Source of the DNA: Corynebacterium freiburgense
GTDB lineage: Bacteria > Actinomycetota > Actinomycetes > Mycobacteriales > Mycobacteriaceae
Length of the DNA stretch: 64,000 nucleotides
NCBI RefSeq assembly: GCF_030408815.1
Contig: NZ_CP047355.1
Span: forward strand, 2,542,001-2,606,000
Reading direction: 5' to 3'
The notes beneath the pieces are model-generated. The model was not told the DNA's origin and did no database searches. It saw only the letters and a list, made by a program, of their open reading frames with translations. Below are positions 56,707 through 64,000 of the stretch, in pieces. Both the position numbers and the translations under genes were made by a program. Numbering within the stretch: position 1 is the first letter of the stretch; every line of letters starts with the position of its first letter.

Positions 56707-56737
56707 GTGATATCACTTTTTGATAATCTGATATCAC
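56707..56737. promoter_or_regulatory. Tandem TGATATCA sites before the SPFH gene
   Basis: GTGATATCAC (56707-56716) and TGATATCAC (56729-56737), palindromic cores 21 bases apart (two helical turns), with a half-like TGATAATC between. Position is 30-60 bases before the TTG start of the SPFH gene. A likely operator for the RHH protein encoded two genes on; this is inference. Confidence 0.6.
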
Positions 56738-56767
56738 ATTAAATCTTCGGACAGAAAGGTTCTTACA

Positions 56768-57721
56768 TTGGCGACCCAGATTCTTCAGCAAAACTCGGCG
56801 GACCCCGTAGGCCATAAAGGCGCAGCGGTCAACATGACGGAAACAAAAGCTTTTTCAGCCGGAGCAGGTGCGGTTGCTATCGCCCTCTTGTTCGCTCTCG
56901 TTCTGACCGGTTTGCCGCTTATTAAGATCCTCTCCGAGATCGCAACCAAGGGCCAACCATCAGTAGTTACCGTTATAGTTTTGGTCATTGCATCTTTTAT
57001 CGGAACTATTTTGCTCTCGATGATTCGCGTAATTAGCCCAGGCCACACACTGGTCGTTCAATTCTTTGGCCGCTATGTGGGAACCTCTCGCCATACCGGA
57101 CTTTCGCTAATACCGCCGTTTTGTACCACAAGAAGGGTCAGTGTTCGCGTTCGCAACTTTGAAACACACGAAATTAAAGTCAATGATTTAAATGGCAATC
57201 CGATCAAGATCGGTGCGATTATTGTGTGGCAGGTAGCGGATACCGCTAAAGCCGTATTCGCTGTAGAAAATATGGATCAGTTCATTCACTCGCAAGCCGA
57301 ATCCGCCTTGCGCCATGTGGCTACGACTCACCCATATGATTCTGCGGATGCTTCGACTGTACCTTCACTTTCTGGCTCTACTGATTTAGTTTCCACTGAG
57401 CTAGCCAATGAGGTAGCGGCACGTGCGGCCTTAGCCGGTCTTGAGATTATTGAAGCCCGAATTTCCGCATTGTCCTATGCTCCTGAAATTGCGCAAGCAA
57501 TGCTACAACGTCAACAAGCTTCAGCTATTGTTGATGCCCGCGAAACAATCGTTGAAGGTGCGGTGTCAATGGTCGAGACCGCCTTGGAGCAACTTGAACA
57601 CCGTGACATCGTAGAATTAGATCCTGAGCGTCGCGCAGCAATGGTATCTAATCTGCTCGTGGTTCTGTGCTCGGATTCTAGTACCCAACCTGTTGTTAAT
57701 GCTGGATCAATTTATGGCTAG
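56768..57721 (+). CDS. SPFH (band 7) domain membrane protein
   Basis: A 317-residue protein with two N-terminal membrane helices (about 32-53 and 65-87) and an SPFH/band 7 domain (90-290; [23 protein letters not shown]). Band 7 proteins form membrane scaffolds. TTG start at 56768 with AAAGG 8 bases upstream. It overlaps the RHH gene by 8 bases. Confidence 0.88.
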   Translation: MATQILQQNSADPVGHKGAAVNMTETKAFSAGAGAVAIALLFALVLTGLPLIKILSEIATKGQPSVVTVIVLVIASFIGTILLSMIRVISPGHTLVVQFFGRYVGTSRHTGLSLIPPFCTTRRVSVRVRNFETHEIKVNDLNGNPIKIGAIIVWQVADTAKAVFAVENMDQFIHSQAESALRHVATTHPYDSADASTVPSLSGSTDLVSTELANEVAARAALAGLEIIEARISALSYAPEIAQAMLQRQQASAIVDARETIVEGAVSMVETALEQLEHRDIVELDPERRAAMVSNLLVVLCSDSSTQPVVNAGSIYG

Positions 57722-57914
57722 AAAAAGCGTTCCGCTTCGCATCGATCCTGCGATCTATGATGCGATAGCTCGGTGGGCTTCTGAGGATCTCAATAGCGTG
57801 AATGCGCAAATTGAGATCCTTCTGCGTGATAGCCTTCGCCGGGCTGGGCGACTCCCTAAAAACGCAGGAAACCTACCTCAACGAGGGCGACCTCGGAAAA
57901 AGATCGGGGATTAA
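57714..57914 (+). CDS. Ribbon-helix-helix (Arc-type) DNA-binding protein
   Basis: A 66-residue protein: [21 protein letters not shown] (ribbon and first helix) then [20 protein letters not shown] (second helix) and a basic Arg/Lys tail. This is the Arc/MetJ RHH fold seen in antitoxins and small repressors. It is translated from inside the SPFH gene end (overlap 8 bases), and overlaps the convergent hmp gene by 4. No toxin-like partner; probably an autoregulator of the SPFH operon. Confidence 0.85.
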   Translation: MARKSVPLRIDPAIYDAIARWASEDLNSVNAQIEILLRDSLRRAGRLPKNAGNLPQRGRPRKKIGD

Positions 57915-59065
57915 CCGATTAACCAGTCGTTTGGTGAGAATAGTTCATAGTGAATCCTCACAGGTTTTTCTGCCTGGAGTTGATCACGAACGTTTTGAAG
58001 GAAAGACGTTCCTCCGCACAGATACACTTCGGCGCCTTCCGGTATTTTCCCAGCTACTTCAAGACGCTGCCCATTGGAGCGATAAAAGGTTTCGTATTGT
58101 GCATTTGGGAGTTTTTCCAATAGAGCTTCGGTTTGTGCACGTTGTGCGTGATCAGTTTCGGATTCGTCTGCGTGTAGCACAACGACCTTCCGGCTCGGGT
58201 TTATGGCCGAAAGCATACCAACCATTGGTGTAGAACCGATGCCTTGCGAAATCAACACCACAGGCGCGTCTCCATCAGCAAGAACAAGTTCACCCGCTGG
58301 GAGTGTTGCTTCAATTTCGTCGCCAATATTTACACGATCACGAAGAAATGATGAAACTTCCCCATCGCGTGCTACTGCGATTTGCCACTCTCCCTGATCG
58401 GCTTTTACTAGAGAATATTGACGCAATTGGCGGGCGCCATCATCAAGAGTGACACCAATGGAGGTGTATTGGCCAGGTAGTCCTGCGATCAGGTCTTCAC
58501 CGCGTAGCGTGTAAAGCGTGACCCTGTTATTTAGGTCTTCACGCGCTGCAACTGTAGCCTTGCGAAATACATCACCGTGTGCAACATTGTCGGATTCGTA
58601 CAAGTCTTTTTCATATTGAATGAGCACGTCAGCCATAATCCAGTACACCGCGTCCCATGCCGCGGCAACCTCGGGGGTCACGGCGTCGCCAAGCACCTCA
58701 ACAATGGCTTCAAATAGGTGCTTATGCACAATTGGGTACTGGTCTTCGACAATGCCAAGTGATACATGTTTATGCCCAATTCGGGACAACATCTCCACTG
58801 GATCCGGTGCTTCTGGGTCGACCAACATCGACGCAAAAACGGCTATCGACGCCGCGAGAGCTTTTTGTTGGTCACCCTGTTTTTGGTTTCCACGATTAAA
58901 GGTATCGGAAATGAGTTCGGGGTGCGCTGCGAACATTTTCTGATAGAACAGCGGTGTGATCTCATTGATATGAGCGCCGATTGCTGGGAGGGTGGCGCGA
59001 ACCACCTCAGCGTGTTCATCGGAAAGTGTACGCAATTTAGTATTGGGCTGGTGGGTTACGTACAT
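57911..59065 (-). CDS. hmp: Flavohemoprotein (nitric oxide dioxygenase)
   Basis: Oxidises nitric oxide to nitrate with O2 and NAD(P)H. 384 residues: globin domain (1-140; proximal His in GHKHVSLGI near residue 98), FAD domain ([11 protein letters not shown], flavin motif) and NAD domain ([26 protein letters not shown]). The ATG at 59065 lies 9 bases after nsrR, with AAGGAG 12 bases upstream, so the two are one operon. Confidence 0.95.
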   Translation of the reverse strand: MYVTHQPNTKLRTLSDEHAEVVRATLPAIGAHINEITPLFYQKMFAAHPELISDTFNRGNQKQGDQQKALAASIAVFASMLVDPEAPDPVEMLSRIGHKHVSLGIVEDQYPIVHKHLFEAIVEVLGDAVTPEVAAAWDAVYWIMADVLIQYEKDLYESDNVAHGDVFRKATVAAREDLNNRVTLYTLRGEDLIAGLPGQYTSIGVTLDDGARQLRQYSLVKADQGEWQIAVARDGEVSSFLRDRVNIGDEIEATLPAGELVLADGDAPVVLISQGIGSTPMVGMLSAINPSRKVVVLHADESETDHAQRAQTEALLEKLPNAQYETFYRSNGQRLEVAGKIPEGAEVYLCGGTSFLQNVRDQLQAEKPVRIHYELFSPNDWLIG

Positions 59066-59074
59066 GGGTAAGTA

Positions 59075-59515
59075 TTACTCCTTGAGAAGGATGCCTATTG
59101 GATAACGCTCCCGAGCATCCGAAAGCAGCTCACCAAGGGTAATTTGATCGAGTGAGCCATAAAAAGCTTCTTTTGCTTCGGCAAGCTTGTTTCGCAGCAA
59201 ACAGTCATAACGCACAAGCGGACACGGGTCTGGGTGATCACAGTTAATGACCTCTTCATCGCCCTCAAGCTGGCGAAACAGCTCTCCGAGCCTTATTGGG
59301 TACGCATCTTCGCGGATATAGATTCCACCGAGACGCCCTCGAACACTTCGCGCAATCTGTAAGTCCACTAGTTTCGCAACAACTTTCGCTACATGTGCTT
59401 CGGACGCGCCGATATCCGAGGCAAGCTTACTCACCGTAAGCCGCTCTTCGAGAGTTGCAACTCCAAGCCGCATAACAAGACGTAAGCCGAGGTCAGAAAA
59501 GCGCGTCACATGCAC
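59075..59515 (-). CDS. nsrR: Rrf2-family repressor NsrR
   Basis: A 146-residue [Fe-S] repressor of the Rrf2 family. MHVTRFSDLGLRLVMRLG is the NsrR-type N-terminus, the winged helix follows, and the cluster ligands are Cys92, Cys98 and Cys105 (CX5CX6C). NsrR senses nitric oxide and releases hmp. I start at GTG 59515, with AAGG about 8 bases upstream; a GTG at 59524 is the alternative. Upstream sequence near 59560 resembles a DtxR half-site, unproven. Confidence 0.92.
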   Translation of the reverse strand: MHVTRFSDLGLRLVMRLGVATLEERLTVSKLASDIGASEAHVAKVVAKLVDLQIARSVRGRLGGIYIREDAYPIRLGELFRQLEGDEEVINCDHPDPCPLVRYDCLLRNKLAEAKEAFYGSLDQITLGELLSDARERYPIGILLKE

Positions 59516-59679
59516 GAGAACCACCTTACCTAAAACATGTATTTTTGTTACACCTTTTATTCTCAGGCTAACTTCAGGTTATACAAAAGCCCTGTAACGA
59601 GCGCTGTGCGATCATTTTTCACCTTAACGGGGGTAGCAAAAAACACCCCCAGATATACCGTGCATGATTCCAACACTAT

Positions 59680-60498
59680 CTATTCAGCAACGTGTATATC
59701 TTGCCCGCGGAATCCCACACCTAAAGGAACGGCCGCATTGTCTGAAAGTGTGATTCCATCAATGGTTGCTTTAATAAAGAGTCGCGCCTCTCCAACTTCA
59801 GGTGCATCACCTAAATGGGCACTGCAAAGCTGAATTGATTCAACCTTAAGCAACGGCACCTCACGCAATACGGAATGCGCAGCATCAAGCACCGCCACAG
59901 CCCCACCTTCAGCAGCATGTGCACCAGCTACAAGAGCAGCTGATATCGCTAGCGCACTTTCCCTTCCTTCAGCCGTAAGATCCTGATTTTTTAAATCACA
60001 CGCCAAACCATCTGGTTCGCGCACAACCGGTACACCGAGTACGCGAATGCCCATATGGAAGTCAGTAATCATATGCTGCGCACTAATAAGAAATTCATAG
60101 TCTTTCTCACTAATAAAAAGGTCATTTGGCTGGACAATATTTAATAGGGCCAATAACGAACCTAGTTGCATACCTAAAGAAGGAGTGACCCCACCGGCAG
60201 CGATAGTAGTTCGCCTACCATTTGGAAAGAGCTCTTCTTCTGTAAGCTCCAGAACGCAATCAATCTTTTCCGTAGCCAATAGCACCCTATCCGCTGGAGG
60301 GGCGTCGATAAGCGTCGCCACGGTGAGAGCCCCTGGAATACGCCGGGCTAACCGCATACGTTGCACATCACCGGCATGCAAACCAGACCAAACTGGAATC
60401 ATCACTACAGGTTTGCCAAGCTTTTTATAGGCACGTACAACTTGCTGAAGATCAGCGATGGACTGAAATGACGTAGCGCTTTTCGGCATAAAAACCAT
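59680..60498 (-). CDS. PanC-like protein (diverged pantoate-beta-alanine ligase)
   Basis: A 272-residue protein with the PanC fold pattern: ISEKDYEFL corresponds to the KDYQ-like motif, and VVREPDGLACDLKNQ to the VREPDGLA(L)S-RN motif. The first active-site motif, usually PTMGALHxGH, reads PVWSGLHAGD here: the first His is kept (His41) but the second is Asp44. The later conserved SSRNR reads DLKNQ. Loss of these residues suggests reduced or changed activity. It may be a paralogue or a decaying copy. AAGGAG precedes the ATG. Confidence 0.75.
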   Translation of the reverse strand: MVFMPKSATSFQSIADLQQVVRAYKKLGKPVVMIPVWSGLHAGDVQRMRLARRIPGALTVATLIDAPPADRVLLATEKIDCVLELTEEELFPNGRRTTIAAGGVTPSLGMQLGSLLALLNIVQPNDLFISEKDYEFLISAQHMITDFHMGIRVLGVPVVREPDGLACDLKNQDLTAEGRESALAISAALVAGAHAAEGGAVAVLDAAHSVLREVPLLKVESIQLCSAHLGDAPEVGEARLFIKATIDGITLSDNAAVPLGVGFRGQDIHVAE

Positions 60499-60534
60499 GC
60501 TGGGAAGCTCCTTACCAAGGCTAATGACAATTAC

Positions 60535-60957
60535 TTATGGCAAGTCTTCCACATGGATTAACGTATTGTAGATTTCCGCTATTTGCTTACGATATTCAGC
60601 GTCTACAAGCTCATAGCCCACTTCCCTACACAATAACTCCCCCACCACCTCTGCCACCTCATCTTGACCTATAACAAACAATGCATCAAGGGCTGGATGA
60701 ATCCGCGCCAATACCAAACTCACCGCCCCAGGCAACGTTAGGGGCGGCAGTGTCGGGCACATATGCGCTATAACTTTCCCTCGCACATTGGGAAGTGTTT
60801 CCGCAGCTTTCACAACGTTTTTCGGGGTAGTTTCCGCGATCAAAAACATATCTATATCCCGAAATGAACGCACAACTTGGTGCCCGACCACACCAAGCTC
60901 ATGCTCAAACGCAGCGTCACCACCGAGAACACTAATGCGCATGCGAGGAGGCTTCAT
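60535..60957 (-). CDS. Short Rossmann-like protein (reduced DUF2520-type)
   Basis: A 140-residue protein in the place where related actinobacteria carry a Rossmann + DUF2520 protein of about 290 residues. MRISVLGGDAAFEH lacks the usual GxGxxG spacing, yet the later GKVIAHMCPT, ARIHPALDAL and FVIGQDEVAEVVGELL parallel the VVHTSG..., IHPA... and late parts of that family. It therefore looks like a shortened relative. Start at ATG 60957, 7 bases after the DUF6779 stop. Function unknown. Confidence 0.65.
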   Translation of the reverse strand: MKPPRMRISVLGGDAAFEHELGVVGHQVVRSFRDIDMFLIAETTPKNVVKAAETLPNVRGKVIAHMCPTLPPLTLPGAVSLVLARIHPALDALFVIGQDEVAEVVGELLCREVGYELVDAEYRKQIAEIYNTLIHVEDLP

Positions 60958-60964
60958 AAGCAAC

Positions 60965-62392
60965 TCACTGCTTCAAATTTTTCAGCAAATCCGCAACAGA
61001 TACGCCTTGTTGATGCTCGTCTCGACGCCGCCGTCCCCCGCGTCCACGGGGTTCCGCAGCATGCGACACCGGCTGAGAAACTGGCTCCGGGGCCGGACGC
61101 TTCGGTGATTCTGCCGCAGGACGATGCGCAGCCGGCCGCAATGGTTCAGGTTTTGGTTGTGGCTTTGGTTTCGGTTTCGGCTGTGGTTTTGGAGTGGCGG
61201 GCGCCGGACGTGCAGCCGCTTTTTCCGGCTCTTGCCAGGTCGAGGATCGGAATCGTGACCGCAATAATGAATCATCACCTTGGGGCTCGGGTGTAGCCGC
61301 TTGAGAACGTCCACCGAACTGGTCATCTTGGTGCCCAGCACCAGCCTGAGGTTGAGCTTTAAACTGCCCAGTACCAAAGCCTGCGGAGGTATTTGCCGCG
61401 GCGAAGTCATTTTTCTGTGGACTGTTAGCAGGATCCGCTGCAAAGTTTGGACTTGCATTGGGGTTAAAGCTTGAACCAAGCTGTTCCCGAGGCTCTGACG
61501 GCGTAGGCGCTTGCGGCCTAGTCGCCCGTGAGCGAGTACTACCGGATTGTTGATTCGCCGCTACCCGTTGCGATCGTTGCGGCTGCTGCTGTTGCGGACG
61601 AGTGCCCGCACGCTGCGGTGACTGCTGCGAACGCGAAGGCTGTGGTGTAGGTTCCGCACGGAATGGGTTATCTGTTGTGTGGCGCGATTCTGAAACAGGT
61701 GGGTTTTTTTCAATGCCGCCAGCGTCCCAACGAGTGGAGGAAAACGCACCAGAATTAAACCGCGGTGCCGCAGTAGCACCTGTGGCGGCGCTGGGACCAG
61801 CAGTTGGTTTTGCAAAAGGTTTCGCCACATAATCCGGCTTTTTCGCCAAAGGTTCGCTAATAAACGAATCCTCAACATCTACTTCCACAGGCTCAGGCAC
61901 AACCGGAATGAGTGCCTCAGTTTCCTTGGAAAAACTTGCCCCACCTTTAGAACTATCCAATTCAATAGCAGGAATTCTACGGGCCTCTGCCTTTAGTGCA
62001 GCAGGCTCATAGGCCAACATAACACCGGATAATTCTTCAAGTTGGTTTCGCATCGCATCAAGTTGCCCACGGATGCTTTCAAGGGTTTCTTCACGCTGCT
62101 CATTGAGCTGGCGTTGATAATCTTGCTGAGCTCTCAGCCTGTCAGCATCAAGACTCCGCTGCTTTTTTAATAGCTCTTCATCATATTGTTTGCGTTTATT
62201 CGCAACAAGGAAAGCTGCCACGACACAAGCCCATAACGCAATAAGCATGGCCAACTTCAGGGCAAGACTGCTACCCGAAAATAGCCCAATCACTCCTGCG
62301 AGTAGGGCTAAGGCCACCATTACGCCCATGAGTATTTGGCCGAGGTCGATTCCCCGCTTCGGCTTGGTCCCTGGTACGTCTCTGGTGCTCAT
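60965..62392 (-). CDS. DUF6779-type membrane protein with coiled coil and Pro/Gln-rich tail
   Basis: About 475 residues. Two membrane helices (about 20-60), then a coiled coil (about 65-125, KRKQYDEELLKKQRSLDADR), then a long disordered tail rich in Pro, Gln, Ala and Arg with a basic RGGRRRR segment and a short C-terminal SVADLLKNLKQ. A protein of this kind lies beside folK in corynebacteria. I start at the ATG at 62392, 11 bases after the DUF3180 stop. Function unknown, perhaps in division or envelope organisation. Confidence 0.75.
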   Translation of the reverse strand: MSTRDVPGTKPKRGIDLGQILMGVMVALALLAGVIGLFSGSSLALKLAMLIALWACVVAAFLVANKRKQYDEELLKKQRSLDADRLRAQQDYQRQLNEQREETLESIRGQLDAMRNQLEELSGVMLAYEPAALKAEARRIPAIELDSSKGGASFSKETEALIPVVPEPVEVDVEDSFISEPLAKKPDYVAKPFAKPTAGPSAATGATAAPRFNSGAFSSTRWDAGGIEKNPPVSESRHTTDNPFRAEPTPQPSRSQQSPQRAGTRPQQQQPQRSQRVAANQQSGSTRSRATRPQAPTPSEPREQLGSSFNPNASPNFAADPANSPQKNDFAAANTSAGFGTGQFKAQPQAGAGHQDDQFGGRSQAATPEPQGDDSLLRSRFRSSTWQEPEKAAARPAPATPKPQPKPKPKPQPKPEPLRPAAHRPAAESPKRPAPEPVSQPVSHAAEPRGRGGRRRRDEHQQGVSVADLLKNLKQ

Positions 62393-62403
62393 GGCTACCA
62401 ACT

Positions 62404-62871
62404 TTAGCCAATGGATTCAGCATCTGTGGGAGGTGGAAGAGTACAGGCGCGTTCTAAATATACGCCGGCTGCAGATAAACTGATACCACCCAAAAGGCTA
62501 GCTAAGACACCCGCAAGGTCTTCACTGGCTGCTACTAACTCTCCCGCATTCGGAACCACATAACTTGCTAGGCCTAAATAAGCGCCCCCAACAAGCGCCC
62601 CAGTCCAAGCTGAAGCTCGACCAATCGCAAACCACATTGCTGCACGTAAAGGGTCCAATTGAGTACTGTCAAAGCCAATTGTGCCCCCTTCAATATGACC
62701 CTTAATTTTTAAGGCTAAGACCACACATAACAGGGTCATAAGCCATAACGTTAAAGACACCGTGACAGGAATTGCAAAGAGTTCATCATAAAATCTCCAG
62801 CTTAAGATTCCAGCAATTGCTGCCGTAAAAAATCCAGCGACAAAAAGATGCGACACGCGTGTCTGTGTCAT
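62404..62871 (-). CDS. DUF3180 family membrane protein
   Basis: A 155-residue protein with four hydrophobic segments; GFDSTQLDPLRAAMWFAIGRASAWTGA is characteristic of DUF3180, always found after folK in actinobacteria. The ATG overlaps the folK stop (ATGA), with AAGGAG upstream. Function unknown. Confidence 0.85.
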   Translation of the reverse strand: MTQTRVSHLFVAGFFTAAIAGILSWRFYDELFAIPVTVSLTLWLMTLLCVVLALKIKGHIEGGTIGFDSTQLDPLRAAMWFAIGRASAWTGALVGGAYLGLASYVVPNAGELVAASEDLAGVLASLLGGISLSAAGVYLERACTLPPPTDAESIG

Positions 62872-63353
62872 ACCCACTCCTTTGCCACCAATGAGATGTC
62901 TTGGGTATCTAACTCTGCCACTAATTCCGAAATTGCACGACCCCCAAGCGTGGCATTTGGCACTAATGCAACCCACGGGATCAATACGAATGCCCGTTGA
63001 TGGGCATATGGATGCGGCAATAATAGCTCAGGAGTACGCGAACGTACTTCATGTCCATTACGCACACACGTCACAATATCTACGTCAAGGGTGCGTGGGC
63101 CCCAATGTTGAACCCGGCTCCGTGCGGCTTCCCGTTCTAATGATTGACCATGTCGCAAGATTTCCTCTGGTGAACGTTGAGTTTCCAAAAGTAGTACCGC
63201 ATTATAAAAGTCATCTTGGTCAACACCACCCCATGGTGGTGTTTGATACAGCGGTGAAACACCAACAATTTCTTCCGAAAACCCATTCACAGCACTACGC
63301 AAATGTGCAGTTCTATCCCCTATATTCGAACCAACTGAAAGCACTACATGCAT
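62868..63353 (-). CDS. folK: HPPK, 2-amino-4-hydroxy-6-hydroxymethyldihydropteridine diphosphokinase
   Basis: Pyrophosphorylates the pterin in folate synthesis. 161 residues: VVLSVGSNIGDR N-terminus, PPWGGVDQDDFYNAVLLLET, and WGPRTLDVDIVT with the magnesium-binding Asp pair. It starts where folB ends (TAATG overlap). Confidence 0.95.
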   Translation of the reverse strand: MHVVLSVGSNIGDRTAHLRSAVNGFSEEIVGVSPLYQTPPWGGVDQDDFYNAVLLLETQRSPEEILRHGQSLEREAARSRVQHWGPRTLDVDIVTCVRNGHEVRSRTPELLLPHPYAHQRAFVLIPWVALVPNATLGGRAISELVAELDTQDISLVAKEWV

Positions 63354-63700
63354 TAGCTTCTCCTTGCGGTAACCGCAACATCAGCAAATGTATGAGGAAT
63401 GGGTGCTTGGGGCTTGTGCACCGTCACCTCAACCGCATGAATTCGATAATTCGCTTTAATTGTGTCAGCGATTTCAGCTGCTACAGTTTCAATTAAATCT
63501 CGCGAAGGACCAGTAACAATCCGCACCGCGATTTCAGCGAGTTCGGCATAATTGATAGTTTGCGTAAGGTCATCTTCGAGTGGAAATCGCACCCAACAGG
63601 TGATATCGATAAGGAATTTCTGTCCCGTTTTCTTTTCTTCTTCAAATACCCCGTGGTAGCCATAGGTTTCCAGACCTGTAAGCGTAATCCGGTCAGCCAT
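63353..63700 (-). CDS. folB: Dihydroneopterin aldolase
   Basis: Cleaves dihydroneopterin in folate synthesis. 115 residues: MADRITLTGLETYGYHGVFEEEKKTGQ with the family N-terminal signature, LTQTINYAELAEI, and a late VTVHKPQAPIPHTFADVAV. The ATG at 63700 lies within the folP stop region (8-base overlap). Confidence 0.95.
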   Translation of the reverse strand: MADRITLTGLETYGYHGVFEEEKKTGQKFLIDITCWVRFPLEDDLTQTINYAELAEIAVRIVTGPSRDLIETVAAEIADTIKANYRIHAVEVTVHKPQAPIPHTFADVAVTARRS

Positions 63701-64000
63701 ATTCGCCTTTCCATTTCCAAGCAATATCAACCGCTGCACGATTCGCGGGTATTTCATGTACACGCACACCCCAGGCACCTGCTTGCGCGGCTAATGCGCT
63801 CACTGCTGCAGTTGCAGCGTCTGACCCCTCTAGAAAACGCTTACGGGATGCACCAACCAATACTGGGTAGCCGAGTTGTGCGATTTCAGGCAGCGCACGG
63901 AGCAATGCCCAATTATCTTCGGGGGTTTTTGCGAACCCTAAACCAGGGTCCACTATTAGCTTTTCGACGCCCTCCTTACTCGCTCGCTCAATAAGGCGCT
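63693..64000 (-). CDS. folP: Dihydropteroate synthase (partial, N-terminus outside window)
   Basis: The C-terminal 102 residues of dihydropteroate synthase, which condenses the pterin with p-aminobenzoate and is the target of sulfonamides. Seen: LIVDPGLGFAKTPEDNW, YPVLVGASRKRFL and WGVRVHEIPANRAAVDIAW. The frame stays open to the right window edge. Order folP-folB-folK is the usual actinobacterial one. Confidence 0.94.
   Translation of the reverse strand, partial: RLIERASKEGVEKLIVDPGLGFAKTPEDNWALLRALPEIAQLGYPVLVGASRKRFLEGSDAATAAVSALAAQAGAWGVRVHEIPANRAAVDIAWKWKGEYG

Noticed and set aside
59555..59580. DtxR-like iron box upstream of nsrR
   Set aside because: Only about 12 of 19 positions agree with the DtxR consensus and the second half is poor; not listed as a site.

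Overview
The window comes from the chromosome of a Corynebacterium, close to the C. glutamicum / C. diphtheriae lineage but not identified to species. Evidence: the order thrE, Lys-rich protein, otsA, META-domain lipoprotein, otsB, ipsA-type LacI regulator, zinc ABC transporter; a second block cysS-ispF-ispD-carD-(lipoprotein)-radA-disA-(anchored protein)-carbonic anhydrase-mutY; and the folP-folB-folK-DUF3180-DUF6779-panC/lysS neighbourhood, together with clpC, a DIP1984-family protein and many start codons that look leaderless. Base composition is moderate, with AT-rich intergenic regions.

Layout. 1-9.4 kb: a partial aminotransferase, then three paralogous wall-anchored DUF5979 adhesins, all on the minus strand, each with a signal peptide and a C-terminal LARTG sorting signal. 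The last two share a perfect 818-bp 3' end. 9.4-18.4 kb: purD, HIT protein, lipase-like hydrolase, 2Fe-2S ferredoxin, UMF1-type MFS, tRNA-Thr, thrE, otsA and a META lipoprotein. 18.6-24.4 kb: otsB, a LacI regulator (ipsA type), a zinc uptake ABC system and a stand-alone NYN nuclease. 24.5-34.3 kb: rlmB, MEP-pathway genes, carD, DNA repair and c-di-AMP genes, beta-carbonic anhydrase and mutY. 34.3-42.7 kb is more accessory: a GNAT/MFS pair, a mannose-family PTS operon with a HAD phosphatase, and small membrane/DUF4236 proteins. 42.8-54.3 kb: clpC, then a glycerol-3-phosphate/lipid group (TetR, glpT, glpD, AGPS-like flavoprotein, diacylglycerol kinase). 54.4-64 kb: lipocalin, lysS, an SPFH/RHH pair, nsrR-hmp, a diverged panC-like gene, a shortened Rossmann gene, two membrane proteins and folK-folB-folP.

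Functional links. OtsA/OtsB make trehalose, which is needed for the mycolate envelope. The LacI regulator resembles the inositol/mycothiol regulator IpsA. GlpT, GlpD, the AGPS-like oxidase and the lipid kinase form a glycerophospholipid module whose promoter carries a perfect 22-bp dyad. NsrR and Hmp form a nitric-oxide defence operon.

The least explained signal is a family of roughly 46-bp hairpin elements. They occur in three triplets (12.5, 18.7 and 34.4 kb) with conserved 62/82-bp start-to-start spacing; the third triplet has the order reversed. A second type, a 49-bp double palindrome, occurs as a pair 84 bp apart at 37.5 kb. Two of the triplets lie in a duplicated block of about 540-570 bp. 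These look like an undescribed repeat or protein-binding system; its function is unknown.
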